DNA of 64,000 nt from Paraconiothyrium sp. Pb-2020 (lineage: Eukaryota > Ascomycota > Dothideomycetes > Pleosporales > Didymosphaeriaceae): the NCBI GenBank assembly GCA_022419385.1, contig JAJUBI010000002.1, forward strand, positions 62,001-126,000, in the 5' to 3' direction. The position numbers and the translations under genes are program-made. The notes below the pieces were generated by a model, which had not been told where the DNA came from, searched no databases, and saw only the letters and a program-made list of their open reading frames with translations. Positions within the stretch are counted from its first letter, which is position 1; every line of letters begins with the position of its first letter. This document shows, piece after piece, positions 53,804-64,000 of the stretch.

Positions 53804-56266
53804 ACTGGGCAAACACCACAAAACAGCAAGGACCGAAAAACAAGGATGACACTGGAAGTGAGTGAGAGCAGAGGCGCTACTAAATACGAATCGACTACAC
53901 AACCAACAGAGAGACCAAGTGGGAAGATCATCCTCGCGAGGTGCTATTCCTGGATTAACCCTGATCGAGGCCTAGACGCCGCGGCTATCCTCGATAGTTA
54001 CTTGCTACAGTAGCCCAGCGAGAGAACAGCGTCATTTTGTACATGACTCCCGCGGTTCCGGATGTCTTGTATGGTCGCGGCTTGTAGTGTCGTGTATAGC
54101 GAATGCACAGAGCCGTCTGGAACCGAAGGCAGGTACGAGGTGTTGGCAAATCAAAGTGAGATCGCGTGTCGGTAGTGAGTTAGTGCCGCAGTGTATTCCG
54201 GATCCCCAATCATTGGTTCTTGTCGATCAGGCAAGGCCTACAGTACTTGTTGGCGGGGCGTTCAGCTGAAGCTGACATAGACTATCGACTACTTGCAGTA
54301 GACGCGCACAAGACAATCCGAACGTCGCGCGACCGAGCACCTGCACACACCAAGTCAGCCTACTTTTGTGCAAATTACCTAATCTGGAAGACCTACAGTC
54401 TGACCGGGGTTTTGGAGCGGTTGTGCATGGCCTCGCTAGCACTACGTACGTCACCACGTGTTGCGTCATGCCTCGTACTCCACATCTCCCGCTGAAAGCA
54501 CGCCTTGAATTCACACGCTAAGAAGCAATTAGGCGAAGTCTGTGTGAGTCTTCGCTGCACCCGTTCAGATGGTGGTGGGTCGTTTTTCTTGGACAAGATG
54601 CCACGCGATGTAACAGCTACAACTACCTAGGTATAGTAGAGCAGATATGCCGGATGATCAGGGTCCAACGCTCTGTCCCTGCGTTACGTAGCCTTTTGCA
54701 TGTCGTGAAACACGACCCGACTTGCTATCATGTATAGCATTGCTCCTAGAGTACTACATACGAACAGCCACGATGTCTTTGGGTAGCCGGAGGGGGAGGC
54801 TGCGGGGACTGCTGTGGCAAGGTGTGTTGTGCATCTCTCCTCCGATTCTGGATGAATGCCATGTAGTCGTCGCGAAGAATCCGGGTTGGCCACGCCACCG
54901 GATGATGGAGTACTACCACAAAAAATAGTGGCGGCTTTTGCAACACGACAGGGGGTGACAGATTAGCGAGGCCCCGATAAGCAATACCCGTAGCGCATTG
55001 CTTGATCTGGACATGAAGGCACTTGCTAGGAACGGACCCGACCTATTTTCTCCATCGTCAACATCATCTCCTAAAGGCACAAATATTGGAATCGATCTTT
55101 GTATCTTTTCCTTGCCTGACAAGGCTTCTGATATAACATTTCATCCGCCAGCTCTTCTGCTCATCATGCAGAAAAATGTTCGAGTATTCCATTTCTCGGT
55201 CAATTTTGGTACGTGTGCCTACCACGGACATCGGCGAACTTGATCGGAGCCCCGAGTAGCGCTGTGCTACCCGGATCGACATGCGGTTCACGTTTCGAGA
55301 CGTCGTGGCGTTCGGGTTCTTCGAGCTATGGCTCCCCACTAGCGTTTCCCGGCGCCATGGACCTCGGCTTGCAGTAGCGTCCAACTGACGTGGAACAGGC
55401 GGCATCTGAAGTTACGTACCCTCATGTTCGACCTATCGAAGATGCTACCTGTGTGACGAAAGGGATGCTACGTACTGAAGCTCGCTGAAATACAGTTGCA
55501 TCTCTACTTAGGTGTTGGGGGACGCATCCACGAGTCCTCATCCCTAACATGTTGGACTCCTCGCAGCCCAAGTGTGCTATTCATGCATACTGGCCAAAGT
55601 TCAGTCTTCCCTCTCACTCATAATCTATGCTCACTCCTCCTTTCAGGAGACATCGGCGATCGGACAGTGTACGGCAGCCGAGGTTCATCTGCAATGCCAC
55701 CACGCAAAACTACGACCGCATGCTGATATGACAACACTCGAGCTGCGCCTTGGGATCTGCAGCTTTGTGCAACTTAACCTGCATGTCAGTTCCGATACAC
55801 CGACCTTCGGAAGGAACAGCTGCCCCACGTAGGGTCTCGTGCCTCTTGGCTGACCGTTATGACCAGGCAGTCATGATGCATGATACTGAAGCTTCACCTA
55901 TTTTGTAAACGCAGTTGCGTGCCGAGACTTCCGAAGAGTCGGTGCCTTCTCTCTTCGGCCGCAGGTGTCGTCGTAAATGCTCCACCTCAGACATTCGTAT
56001 CGCCACCTTGCAGGGAGCAAACTGGGACACGAACACTTTTTATTGACTGTAGCTGTAATCAAGAACTACGCCTCATTAGGTCCACCTATGCCATGTTCGC
56101 TGTCAGGTCATATGGGTGGATCCTCCAGGCGTCTGAGCGCGAAAACTTGTCATGGATACAACCATATAGGTACAGGACGTGACAGGGACATCTATCGGTC
56201 TTCAGAAATACTGGATAGCTGGTGATTGTATATACTGCTCTCATTCGCAGGTTCCCTAACCAAGTC
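53804..56266. other. Intergenic region, about 2.5 kb
   Basis: Promoter of the laccase gene on the left. The rest has many short overlapping ORFs on both strands without family patterns or long repeats. Nothing I can support as a gene. Confidence 0.5.
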
Positions 56267-57691
56267 ATGGCTCGTATATCAAGATTTGTGACGGCCGTTG
56301 GCCTCGCAGCTCTCAAAACTCGCGAGGATTCCGAGTCCAGTCCTGCAGTATGCCACGCATATGGCATGGACTTCCAGGGCAATGGACAATACTACCAGAA
56401 CTCGCTGTCAAACGACAATTTCACATTCGTTGAACAGTTCGAGGGTACGTCGTCAACGCCTGCTAGGTAATAGCAGCTCTAATAAATCATAGGCTGTAAT
56501 TCGGATATCGCGTACAACATCATTGTTGACCCAAAGGGTACACAGAGCCTGTGCACCGAGACGAACCTGACGCCGGATGATACAAACATGCTTTCTACTT
56601 GCCCACTGCTAAAAAGCCAGCTTGTATCGGGTAGCTGGTCGCTCATTGTAATCAGCAACAATGGCGATGGTAGCCCTCTTGCTGCGCAGCGAGACTTTAT
56701 CCTTTCGGTTGGCCCTCAAAGCACATCAACAGTGAGTCACGATGCTGCTTCTTGCAAAAGTCAGCTAAAAGTCTTTCTAGGTAACTCCTACAATCACCGC
56801 TACACATGCCACCAACCCTATCGTTAGTAAGTGCAGGACCTCGTTGCGATCATGCCTCAAACATGCTGACCGAATTAGATCAAACCATCACAACGACCAC
56901 CACCGGCACAACGTTCCTGGATCCCAGCACAATAACAATTCCTTCTGCGACGATTGTCAGTTCTGAATACTACATCATGTCAACTACTGTTAACGCATAC
57001 CTTAGACTCCCACCATCACCAGCACCCCTAGCAGAGTAACTTCGTTTTCGATCAAGGCATTATTAACCCTCACGGTTCCAGTACGTCTTCCTACATTCTG
57101 CACGCTGCCTCAGCTAACAATCTGTACCAGGTCTACGCCTTCGACATCACCAAAGTCACCACCACAAGAACCGCCAGTTGCAACCTGCCCACCCGCCCCA
57201 CCTCCTACGATCCCCACGCCGCCATCGTCCCCACCGTCGGCCCTGTAGCATTAGCCAACATCGTCGCCTCAATTGGCCTTTTCCGCCGCGAAGAAGACAA
57301 AGCGCGCTTCCTGCAGGACCGAGACTCACGCCTCGCGCCACTCCGGCGCGCACCCGATCCCCAGCCTTTACTCGTCACCGAGACAGATACTAACAAGTGG
57401 GTCACTTCTACCGTGACGTCCACCGGCTCCCCCATCGTCGCAACCATTACCAGCGGAGTCACCAGTCTGGCCACGCTCACGCCTCCCGCAGTCACGGTAT
57501 TGGCGGGAGAGCGGACTGCGGATAGGGTCACGGTTACAGCGCCGACGCCTACGTTGACGAAGACGGTGTATGTTATTGCTACGGTTGGTACGACGACGAG
57601 GACGGTGGATTATGTGTTTACGATTCGTACGACTGTTACGCCGTCTGCTGTTGCGGAGGCGTGTACTTCTGCCGGTGGGATCCTGGGCTAG
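56267..57691 (+). CDS. Secreted Ser/Thr-rich protein of unknown function, possible frame damage
   Basis: Exon 1 56267-56444 starts with a weak signal sequence. Exon 2 56493-56731 and exon 3 56781-56826 continue a Cys-containing N-terminal domain (CHAYGMDFQGNGQYYQNS, FVEQFEGCNSD, LSTCPLLKSQLVSGSWSLIVISNNGDG, AAQRDFILSVG). This domain recurs in secreted fungal hypothetical proteins, from memory. After an intron comes a Thr/Ser-rich region, then a final exon 57131-57691 with low-complexity Thr/Val text. Between 56995 and 57030 the frame must change twice to go from STTVN to TITSTPSRVTSF (a C-run is involved). Likely a heavily glycosylated cell-wall or surface protein, perhaps no longer intact. 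Confidence 0.55.
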
Positions 57692-58469
57692 ATGTAGTAC
57701 ATTCTCCTTTTGTGGTGTGATGACATTGTGGACATTGATATCGTTGAAGCGCGGCATTCCAGGTGCTCTGTTGTTTCCAAATATGGTTTAGTTCACAATA
57801 ATGCTTAATAACCGCAAGTACGCTGCAGAATGGAAATTTGTACCCTTCATAATTGTGGGATACTGTCTTGGCCATGGACACCCATAGTGAACAGAAGCTG
57901 AGCAAATTGACCTTTAATTAGCACGGCCGGCATGTATAATGTCCCCGATCATGTCTAGATGAGATATCCCAATAGATGGGTTCATATTGGTAAGGTCAAC
58001 ACTTTGGTTCGGGAACATAAAGTGGGTCATCCACGTGCAGGTGAAACGCGTGGCTGCCCTTACCAGTCACCGACCAGTGCATCTGCGTACCATGGGAAGG
58101 GGATTGTACCTGACATGGGCAGCGGGTGGGACCGTCCGGGTGTCGGAGGGAGAGCCGTTGCGCGTAGACTAGCCTTGTGTCGGACGCAGATGAGTCTTAC
58201 GCAAGCTTTAGGGGACTACTGGCACTACTGCAGGAACAAGAACCCTCCCGATGGTCGTTTTGATGAACGGTAGGCTGTTGCGAGCAGTCACGTATGGCAA
58301 GAGGCGGTCGGCGTTTAACTTTTCCGGTGTGGTATCATAAACATTAACATCACTAAAGGTATGCATGTTGCACTTGACCAGCGAAGTTCCGACGCTTTCG
58401 TTGGTATGTGGAGAAGCTTAATGAGTTTGGCAACTGGTGAGATAAATTTGAAGCTATTGCTGCCCAAAG
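57692..58469. other. Intergenic region
   Basis: Between the Ser/Thr-rich gene and the 3' end of the MDR fragment. Nothing recognised. Confidence 0.5.
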
Positions 58470-58865
58470 TCATAGGTCCGCCACGCTGATAACAGTCTTA
58501 CCCCGAGCGTGTCCCTGCTTCAACTGTCGGAAAGCCTGTGGCACTTCTGAAAATGGAAACCTACCTTGAATTACGGCCTTTGCCCTGCCTTCGACCATCC
58601 ACCGTGCAATCTGACTCAGAGATTCCGTACTGTTGCTCGCTCTCACAAAGTAGTACCTGGGTCCTCCTGTCAATGTCGATGCACATCCTAACATGGATCT
58701 CTTGATGACCATGGCTATGCTCATGAGGTCCATACCATCACCGAGGCCGACCTGCACAAACATTCCGCCTGGCTTGAGGACCGTCGAGCCAAGGTTGTAC
58801 AGGTCTGACGTGCTCCCAACATTGTCGACGACGAGGTCGAAGGCTGCGCCTCGAAAAACTCGCAG
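58470..58865 (-). pseudogene. MDR-superfamily reductase, C-terminal half only
   Basis: About 130 codons on the minus strand with the C-terminal half of an MDR (quinone-oxidoreductase-like) protein: FDLVVDNVGSTSDLYNLGS, LKPGGMFVQVGLGDG and, at the end, AFRQLKQGHARGKTVISV. The N-terminal GroES-like domain and the nucleotide-binding Gly motif are missing. Coding similarity stops at about 58865, exactly where a plus-strand GH3 fragment begins, so the loss is best explained by one deletion. Confidence 0.7.
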
Positions 58866-60103
58866 CTGCTGGGACTGTTCTTTTGAAGAACAATCACAAC
58901 GTACTCCCAATCTCCAAAAATGTGACCAACGTTGCCGTCTTTGGCAACGGCGCTACCGATCCAACAGATGGTCTTTATTTCTTCGCTGCGGACCCAAACC
59001 TTCCCGCCAATCAACGACAACTTGGCGATGTAGCCGGTAACTTCCCGAACGGCGGTGGGTCTGGCTCGGGGCGGACGACTGATCTTATATCTCCACTTCG
59101 AGCCATACGAGATCGAGGCTTCAAAGATGGCTTCCGCACTCAATACATCACTGACAACAAACTTCTGAGTGAGGCTAGCCCCTCAATATTCCCCCCGCCA
59201 GACGTATGTATTGTCTTCCTGAAAACATATGCCACCGAAGCTTGGGATCGATTATCTTTCGAGAATGACTGGAACTCCACGCTTGTAGTAGAGAACGTCG
59301 TCAAGCTGTGTCCCAATAGCACCGTTGTCGTAACGCATTCCGCTGGCGTCAACACACTGCCCTTCATTGATTCTGCTTCCGCCGTAGTCGCAGCTCATTA
59401 TCCCGGTGAGCAAGCTGGTAACTCCATCGTCGACGTTCTCTGTGCCGATGTCAACCCTTCAGGTCACCTTCCGTACACGATTCCCAAGAAGGAATCCGAT
59501 TATGATATTCCGATTGTCAACATTACCGGACCAAATGCTACGGACGCTAATGCATGGCAAGCCGACTTTACCGAGGGGCTTCTTATAGATTACCGCCACT
59601 TTGACGCATTTAATATTACTCCGTTGTATGAATTTGGCTAAGGACTCAGCTACACGACTTTTGGGGTTTTTCCAAACATCACGTTCAGTCCGGCCGTTGG
59701 CAACCTTGCCGCTCTTCCAATACCAGCAAAGAAAACATCGCCTGGAGGAAATCCTGACCTTTGGGCCACTATACTCAACGTTACCGTCACCGTGACCAAC
59801 ACTGGTCCTGTCGCCGGGGCTGCCGTGCCGCAGCTATACATCTCTCTCCCGTCGGGCGCTGGCCCCAAGGGTAGTACAGTCAAAGTGCTACGTGGCTTCG
59901 AACAAGTCAAGCTTTCCTCTGGCATGTCCGTTCCCGTGACCTTCCCTCTGATGAGGCGAGACGTGAGTTTCTGGAACGTCGAGAAGCAGGATTGGCAGAT
60001 CCCTAGTGGTGATATTGGCATCAGTGTGGGATTCAGCTCCAGGGATATCAAGGCTATGACGAGTGTTAATCTACTACAAGGGCAGAAAGCTCCCCTCGAA
60101 TAG
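58858..60103 (+). pseudogene. GH3 beta-glucosidase, C-terminal part with nonsense codon
   Basis: From about 58858 the frame reads AAAGTVLLKNNHNVLPIS, the start of the GH3 C-terminal sandwich domain. It continues through VAVFGNGATD, SGSGRTTDLISPL, VENVVKLCPNSTVVV and HLPYTIPK. The Fn3-like domain follows after DYRHFDAFN. A TAA at 59639-59641 interrupts FG*GLSYTTF, where an aromatic codon is expected; the frame then stays open to 60103. The catalytic TIM barrel with the Asp nucleophile is absent. An intact enzyme would release glucose from cello-oligosaccharides outside the cell. Confidence 0.8.
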
Positions 60104-60590
60104 AAATGTGGGCCGTGTTTGCACAAAGAGCTTTTAACATAATCTGACCTGCTCATATCCTTATGCTGCTTCGCTTCTGGAAGCTCAGAGACACGGTATT
60201 AACATGGCAAGCTCCTGATAATGTGTTATACTGTCAACAAGGTCACTCGAAGATTTCCCATCGACTACGTAGAATCCAATAACATCCGCACGTTAAAACT
60301 CGTTGTCTGAGTCTGTGGATCGCTGACTTTGAATTAAACATCTCCCCACTTGAATCCTTAAAACCTTCAATGTAGAGCCTTCATAGTTACCCTCTTAGCA
60401 GCGTGTGTTGATGAACGGCAGGCTATTGCCGCTTGTCAGGCGCGATAACTCAATGTTAATACAATAAAACCAATTAAATATATACTTGCTAATGCAATGG
60501 GGTATACAGCCACCATGCCAATATGTATGCCATTCCAACAATCAACCTGTATCAAACGCCTCGCTGAGCAATGTCTTTCTCCCTAGCCTT
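60104..60590. other. Convergent intergenic region
   Basis: Between the 3' ends of the GH3 remnant and the MCU gene; nothing recognised. Confidence 0.5.
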
Positions 60591-62303
60591 TCAATGATCA
60601 TCATCCGCCTTCGGCTTATCCCCCTTGTCATCATCCTCATCCTTGCCCTTGCTCTTCTGTTTCTTGCGCTCATCCCTGAGTGCCTCGGTGACCTTCTCGT
60701 CCTTCTCCTCCTTTAATTCGTCCCATTCAACGTCGTACTCGTCGGCGACGGCCTTGATCTCCTTGCGCAGAGCGTTGCCTTCTTCGATCAGAGTCTCCCA
60801 CTTGCGCAGATCAAATCCACGCTGTGTGTACAGTTTATGCTGTCGGCGGGAAACCGTAAAGTTCATCGCGGAGCGGTACGAGACTTCGCGGTTGTGGTAT
60901 AGGAACCACATGTAACCGCCGATTAGAGTGCTGAGACCGACGAGGTACTAATTGCGTTAGCCAATCGTTCATGTCGACACAACGAGAGATCTCTGAATGC
61001 TTGCAGCCGAACTCTGGGTTGGGTATCATCGGGTCCAACTTACTGTGACAGGCTCCATGACGTCCCAGCCAAGTTCAGTCTGAAAGGTAAGATAATACAC
61101 GACGAGCCACCATCCGATTATGCCAGCGAAGCCTGCTTGAGCAACGCGCTGCGCGCTCTTGTGTGCGAGATGGTCGCATTCCTTCTTCATCTCTGCCATG
61201 CCAGAAATTTTCTTTGAGAGCTTGCGCAGACGCATGCGCAGGTAGTACGTCCTGTCATTGAATGAGGGCACGCCAACGCGGACATGTTCAGGTGCGCCTT
61301 CGATCTCGACGGCGAATTCCTGGCCTCTAGCAGCGTCACGGATGAAGTCTCCAATCTCGGTGCTACTAGACCAACGCACAAACTTTCGCTCCTCTTCTTT
61401 GGTCGCTGGCGCCTCGTGTCCGAGACCAGAATACGATTCTACGCCACCCTGGCCCTCACCGCGTCGCAGCTTCGCAGCTTCATCAGGGGTCTTCCTGTCC
61501 GTTGCTGAATTCAATTTGCCCGTCATCTCGGTTTTGCCCTCGATCCGAATTTCATCGACTTTCTCAAAGTCCTCTTCTCCTTCCTGCTCGTCCAAAGTCT
61601 CGTTGGCTTCGCTCACAGGCGTCTTTTCCGCTTCCGAGGGCTGTATAGAGTCCTGCATAGAGTCTTCGGCGCGAAAGTACACGTTCGGTATGTGCTCATT
61701 GCCATTCTTGTCCTTCAGTCTTGGAAGTTCTGCCTGAATGAGGCGCTCAAGATAGGAGAGCGGCTGTTGTGGGTGGACGAGGAGGGCGAGAGGCTCGACA
61801 TCTTTGCGGTCGCTGTTCTTGTCTTTGGTTGTCAATGGCAGGATGAGCTTGAGCATGCGGGAAGGTGTCGTTAATAATTTTCCTAAAGGCGATTGTTAGG
61901 ACCGGTGTTATGCAACTGGCACGGAGACTGTACCTTTGGTCATGGCGCCGGCGCTTCTTTGTCGTGCTACTGGCGGCACATCGCTGCCTTCTCTGTTCCA
62001 TGGCGAGCGTATTTGCTTTTCCTTTACTTCTCTCGCAAGCTTCTCGTCGTAGTCCTCTTGCTCTTCCTTTGTGACATGGTGATCGAGCTCGATTGCTGGT
62101 CTGGCATTGGGGCTCGAGTAGTCGTATTGCGTTTTCTCGTCGAGTTTCAAGCGGGCCGAGGAAGCGAGATTTCGGAGCTGCAAGCTTTCGAAAGTCTTCG
62201 GTGCAGGGTAGCGAAAGGCTGGGGTTTGTCTAGTAATGCATGGTGTAGAAAAGGGAGGCGAGATGCGCGCGAGGCCATGTAAGGATTGTAGCCGCGGCTT
62301 CAT
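60591..62303 (-). CDS. Mitochondrial calcium uniporter (MCU) pore subunit
   Basis: Three exons on the minus strand (62303-61934, 61882-61044, 60947-60591) join in frame to 521 residues. The N-terminus is Arg/Ser-rich without acidic residues for about 50 residues, as for a mitochondrial presequence. A soluble matrix domain and an acidic linker follow, then the coiled-coil RMRLRKLSKKISGMAEM. Two transmembrane helices (about 373-391 and 404-421) flank the pore loop WDVMEPVT, whose Asp and Glu form the Ca2+ filter (DIME in animals, DVME here). A second coiled coil and a Lys/Asp-rich C-terminus end the protein. It carries Ca2+ across the inner mitochondrial membrane. Confidence 0.92.
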
Positions 62304-62674
62304 GCTATCGTATATAGCACCGATCAGAATGTCGCGTGCTATGTAGGAGAAGAAAAAAGGTAGCAGGAGCTCTCCACAATGTCTGTGAAGCTACACAACC
62401 TTGGAAGTGTGCGCGACAAGACGTGTTTGTCTGCGACGTCATCTCGTGGCTGAGGCAGAAGCCACATGTGGCGTTGACCCTCCAAATCTCCGGAATTCAT
62501 GGTCAAAGTGACACCATCGTCACCATCATCTACATGTTCGCATGAACAGTATGTGAACTCATACATATATGACTATATACAGGTAAAAGCGATGGTCCAC
62601 ACTCCGGTGTCCCTTTTGGGTAACAATCCGTCGCTACCCCGGCACTCCTGCGCAACTCGGCACCCATCATCCGC
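62304..62674. other. Intergenic region
   Basis: MCU promoter on the left and 3' UTR of the pectate lyase gene on the right; nothing else recognised. Confidence 0.5.
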
Positions 62675-63552
62675 TTAGCATCCGCTTGTCTTGATACTGG
62701 CGGTCGCGCAGACTTTGCCATCAGCAACCGAAGCTGTCTTGGAAGGCTCGCCAGAAGTAACGCCCTTGTAGAGCCAGCAGACATGGCTGGCACCATCCAG
62801 CACGCACGAGTTCTTGATCGTAGTGGTGTCTCCGAGGTTGCCGTTGACGCCCGCAACAACGCTGCCACCGCTCATTTTGATGTTATCGAAAGTCGACTTT
62901 CTTGCGTGCTGAGTTTCACAATTTCCGCATGATCGGTAGACCTACTGGATATCAGCTCCGAACGTATACGCTAGTGTTCAGCTAGACCTACCTTGCCAAC
63001 ATCTTGCGCCCAAAAGTTCTTGACAGCAACAGTTCCACCACCGTTGTGTTGCAGGACCTTGTCGTCTGCCTTGCGAGCACCACCGCCGTTGACATAGGAA
63101 GTACCAGAAGACTGCTTGAATGTCGCAGCGTCCTCGCACACGTCCGTCCACCAAACATTGTTCAATGTGCAGGAACCTAGGCAGTGCACGCCCTCGCCGT
63201 TGTTGGGACCGATGACGACGTTGGACAACACGGCGCCTTCTTGGAGGACAAAAACTGCGTCCGCGTCACCGCCCTCGGCTTGTTCGTTGCAGGTGGATGC
63301 TGTTTCATGTTAAACTTGCCACGAAGACACTCTGCGGTTAGAAGAGAAATGCATACGGCTGCGGTCCCACTGTTTCATGCCTCCATCGAGAGATTCACCA
63401 GCTGCAAGAGTGCGTGCAGCAGCGAGGTTGGTAGTCCCACTCGAGGCAGGGAAGGCAGTTTGGAGGTTCGTGTTGGTGGTCGCGCGGGCGGCAATGTGGG
63501 CAGAGGAGGCGAAGCCGCTGAGGACCGTGAGCAGGAGTGCTTGAGAGTGCAT
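62675..63552 (-). CDS. Pectate lyase, PL3 family, secreted
   Basis: Three exons (63552-63357, 63299-62992, 62941-62675) join in frame to 256 residues, the usual PL3 size. A signal peptide covers about residues 1-18. The parallel beta-helix core is visible: VLQEGAVLSNVVIGPNNGEGVHCLGSCTLNNVWWTDVCEDAATF, FWAQDVGKVYRSCGNCETQH and FDNIKMSGGSVVAGVNGNLGDTTTI. Family-conserved Asp and Arg/Lys residues around the VCEDAAT turn are present, and Cys pairs are in place. It cleaves polygalacturonate by beta-elimination with Ca2+, weakening plant cell walls. Intact. Confidence 0.92.
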
Positions 63553-64000
63553 GATGAGTATTGTTCGTTTGCTTCAGACGAATTGATCCTGAGCAAAACG
63601 GAACATTCGCAATCCCAAGCCTCCAGCTTTATACCTCATTGTCATACTATCGCCGGTCCACATCTCCACATCTGGTTTGTGCAACTCCCTTTCCATCTTC
63701 CGTCCGTCTCCCACCCTCATTATTCCACCTCTATCTCCAAGCCTTGCCCGCCGACGTCTTGGCTTACAGCAAGGTACACACTAATTTCGAAACAGCGACT
63801 CATAAAAGTCCGGGGTAACGTTCGCCATTGTGTGACCTGCATGCACCTCAATACCGGACTGCATAGAATCTGGGGAAGCGAATACCCCTTTGCGGCTAAA
63901 TCATGGGGTGATTGGATGGAAAATTAGTGTCGCAGCGGATCCCTGTTGCAGTATCGGCAAGGATGCGGAGTCAGGTCGATCGTGTAGAAGCCCGAAACGC
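63553..64000. other. Pectate lyase promoter region to window end
   Basis: Upstream region of the pectate lyase gene. An open frame crossing it and the first exon is antisense and shows no family pattern. Confidence 0.5.

Noticed and set aside
54000..56200. Many ORFs of 60-113 codons
   Set aside because: None has coding-like composition or splice-consistent neighbours.
63184..63927. 247-codon plus-strand ORF over the pectate lyase gene
   Set aside because: Antisense to the first two lyase exons; its translation has no domain pattern.
1..64000. CRISPR arrays, bacterial operons or insertion sequences
   Set aside because: Gene structure is clearly eukaryotic with spliceosomal introns; no regularly spaced repeats.

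Overview
The window looks like nuclear DNA of a filamentous ascomycete, most likely a plant-associated Dothideomycete. Genes are split by short introns (about 45-80 nt, GT-AG). The gene families are typical of Pezizomycotina: Zn2Cys6 regulators, an ascomycete laccase with a DSGL tail, a PL3 pectate lyase, a sedolisin, UstYa/DUF3328 proteins and a CocE/NonD hydrolase. A non-LTR retrotransposon carries nonsense codons of the kind repeat-induced point mutation (RIP) makes. The class assignment is inference; I ran no database search.

Layout. 0.3-4.9 kb: four small metabolic genes (Rossmann NAD(P)-binding protein, RidA, glutathione S-transferase, NmrA-like reductase). 5.3-8.8 kb: a LINE with ORF1 and ORF2 overlapping by ATGA and a reverse-transcriptase part broken by eight TAG codons; 8.8-10 kb holds further degenerate sequence. 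10.0-12.4 kb: an intact seven-exon Zn2Cys6 regulator. 13.3-15.3 kb: a head-to-head pair of UstYa-family oxidase genes, one intact and one decayed. 15.3-19 kb: gene-poor, repeat-bearing. 19-24 kb: a broken TPR/NLR-like gene and a secreted two-domain protein with a damaged 3' end. 25.9-34.3 kb: intact F-box, MDR enoyl reductase, CocE hydrolase and sedolisin genes. 35.3-42.6 kb: a decay zone (broken MFS transporter, class II aldolase, metallo-beta-lactamase and Zn2Cys6 fragments fused tail to tail, Old Yellow Enzyme fragment). 43.2-53.8 kb: pirin, PLP enzyme with a C-terminal rhodanese-like part, a broken hypothetical gene, a frameshifted DHA2-type MFS gene and an intact laccase. 56.3-63.6 kb: a Ser/Thr-rich secreted protein, a head-to-head deletion scar joining an MDR fragment to a GH3 beta-glucosidase fragment, then intact genes for the mitochondrial calcium uniporter (MCU) and a PL3 pectate lyase.

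How it fits together. There is no single operon-like pathway. The best candidate for a specialised-metabolism locus is the UstYa pair beside the Zn2Cys6 regulator, since UstYa proteins are oxidative tailoring enzymes of fungal RiPP and related clusters; I could not find a precursor gene. A second group (laccase, GH3 remnant, pectate lyase, sedolisin) fits life on plant material. The most striking large-scale feature is the alternation of flawless long genes with neighbours carrying several frameshifts, nonsense codons and deletion junctions. That pattern suggests ongoing gene loss in an accessory region rather than uniformly poor sequence.
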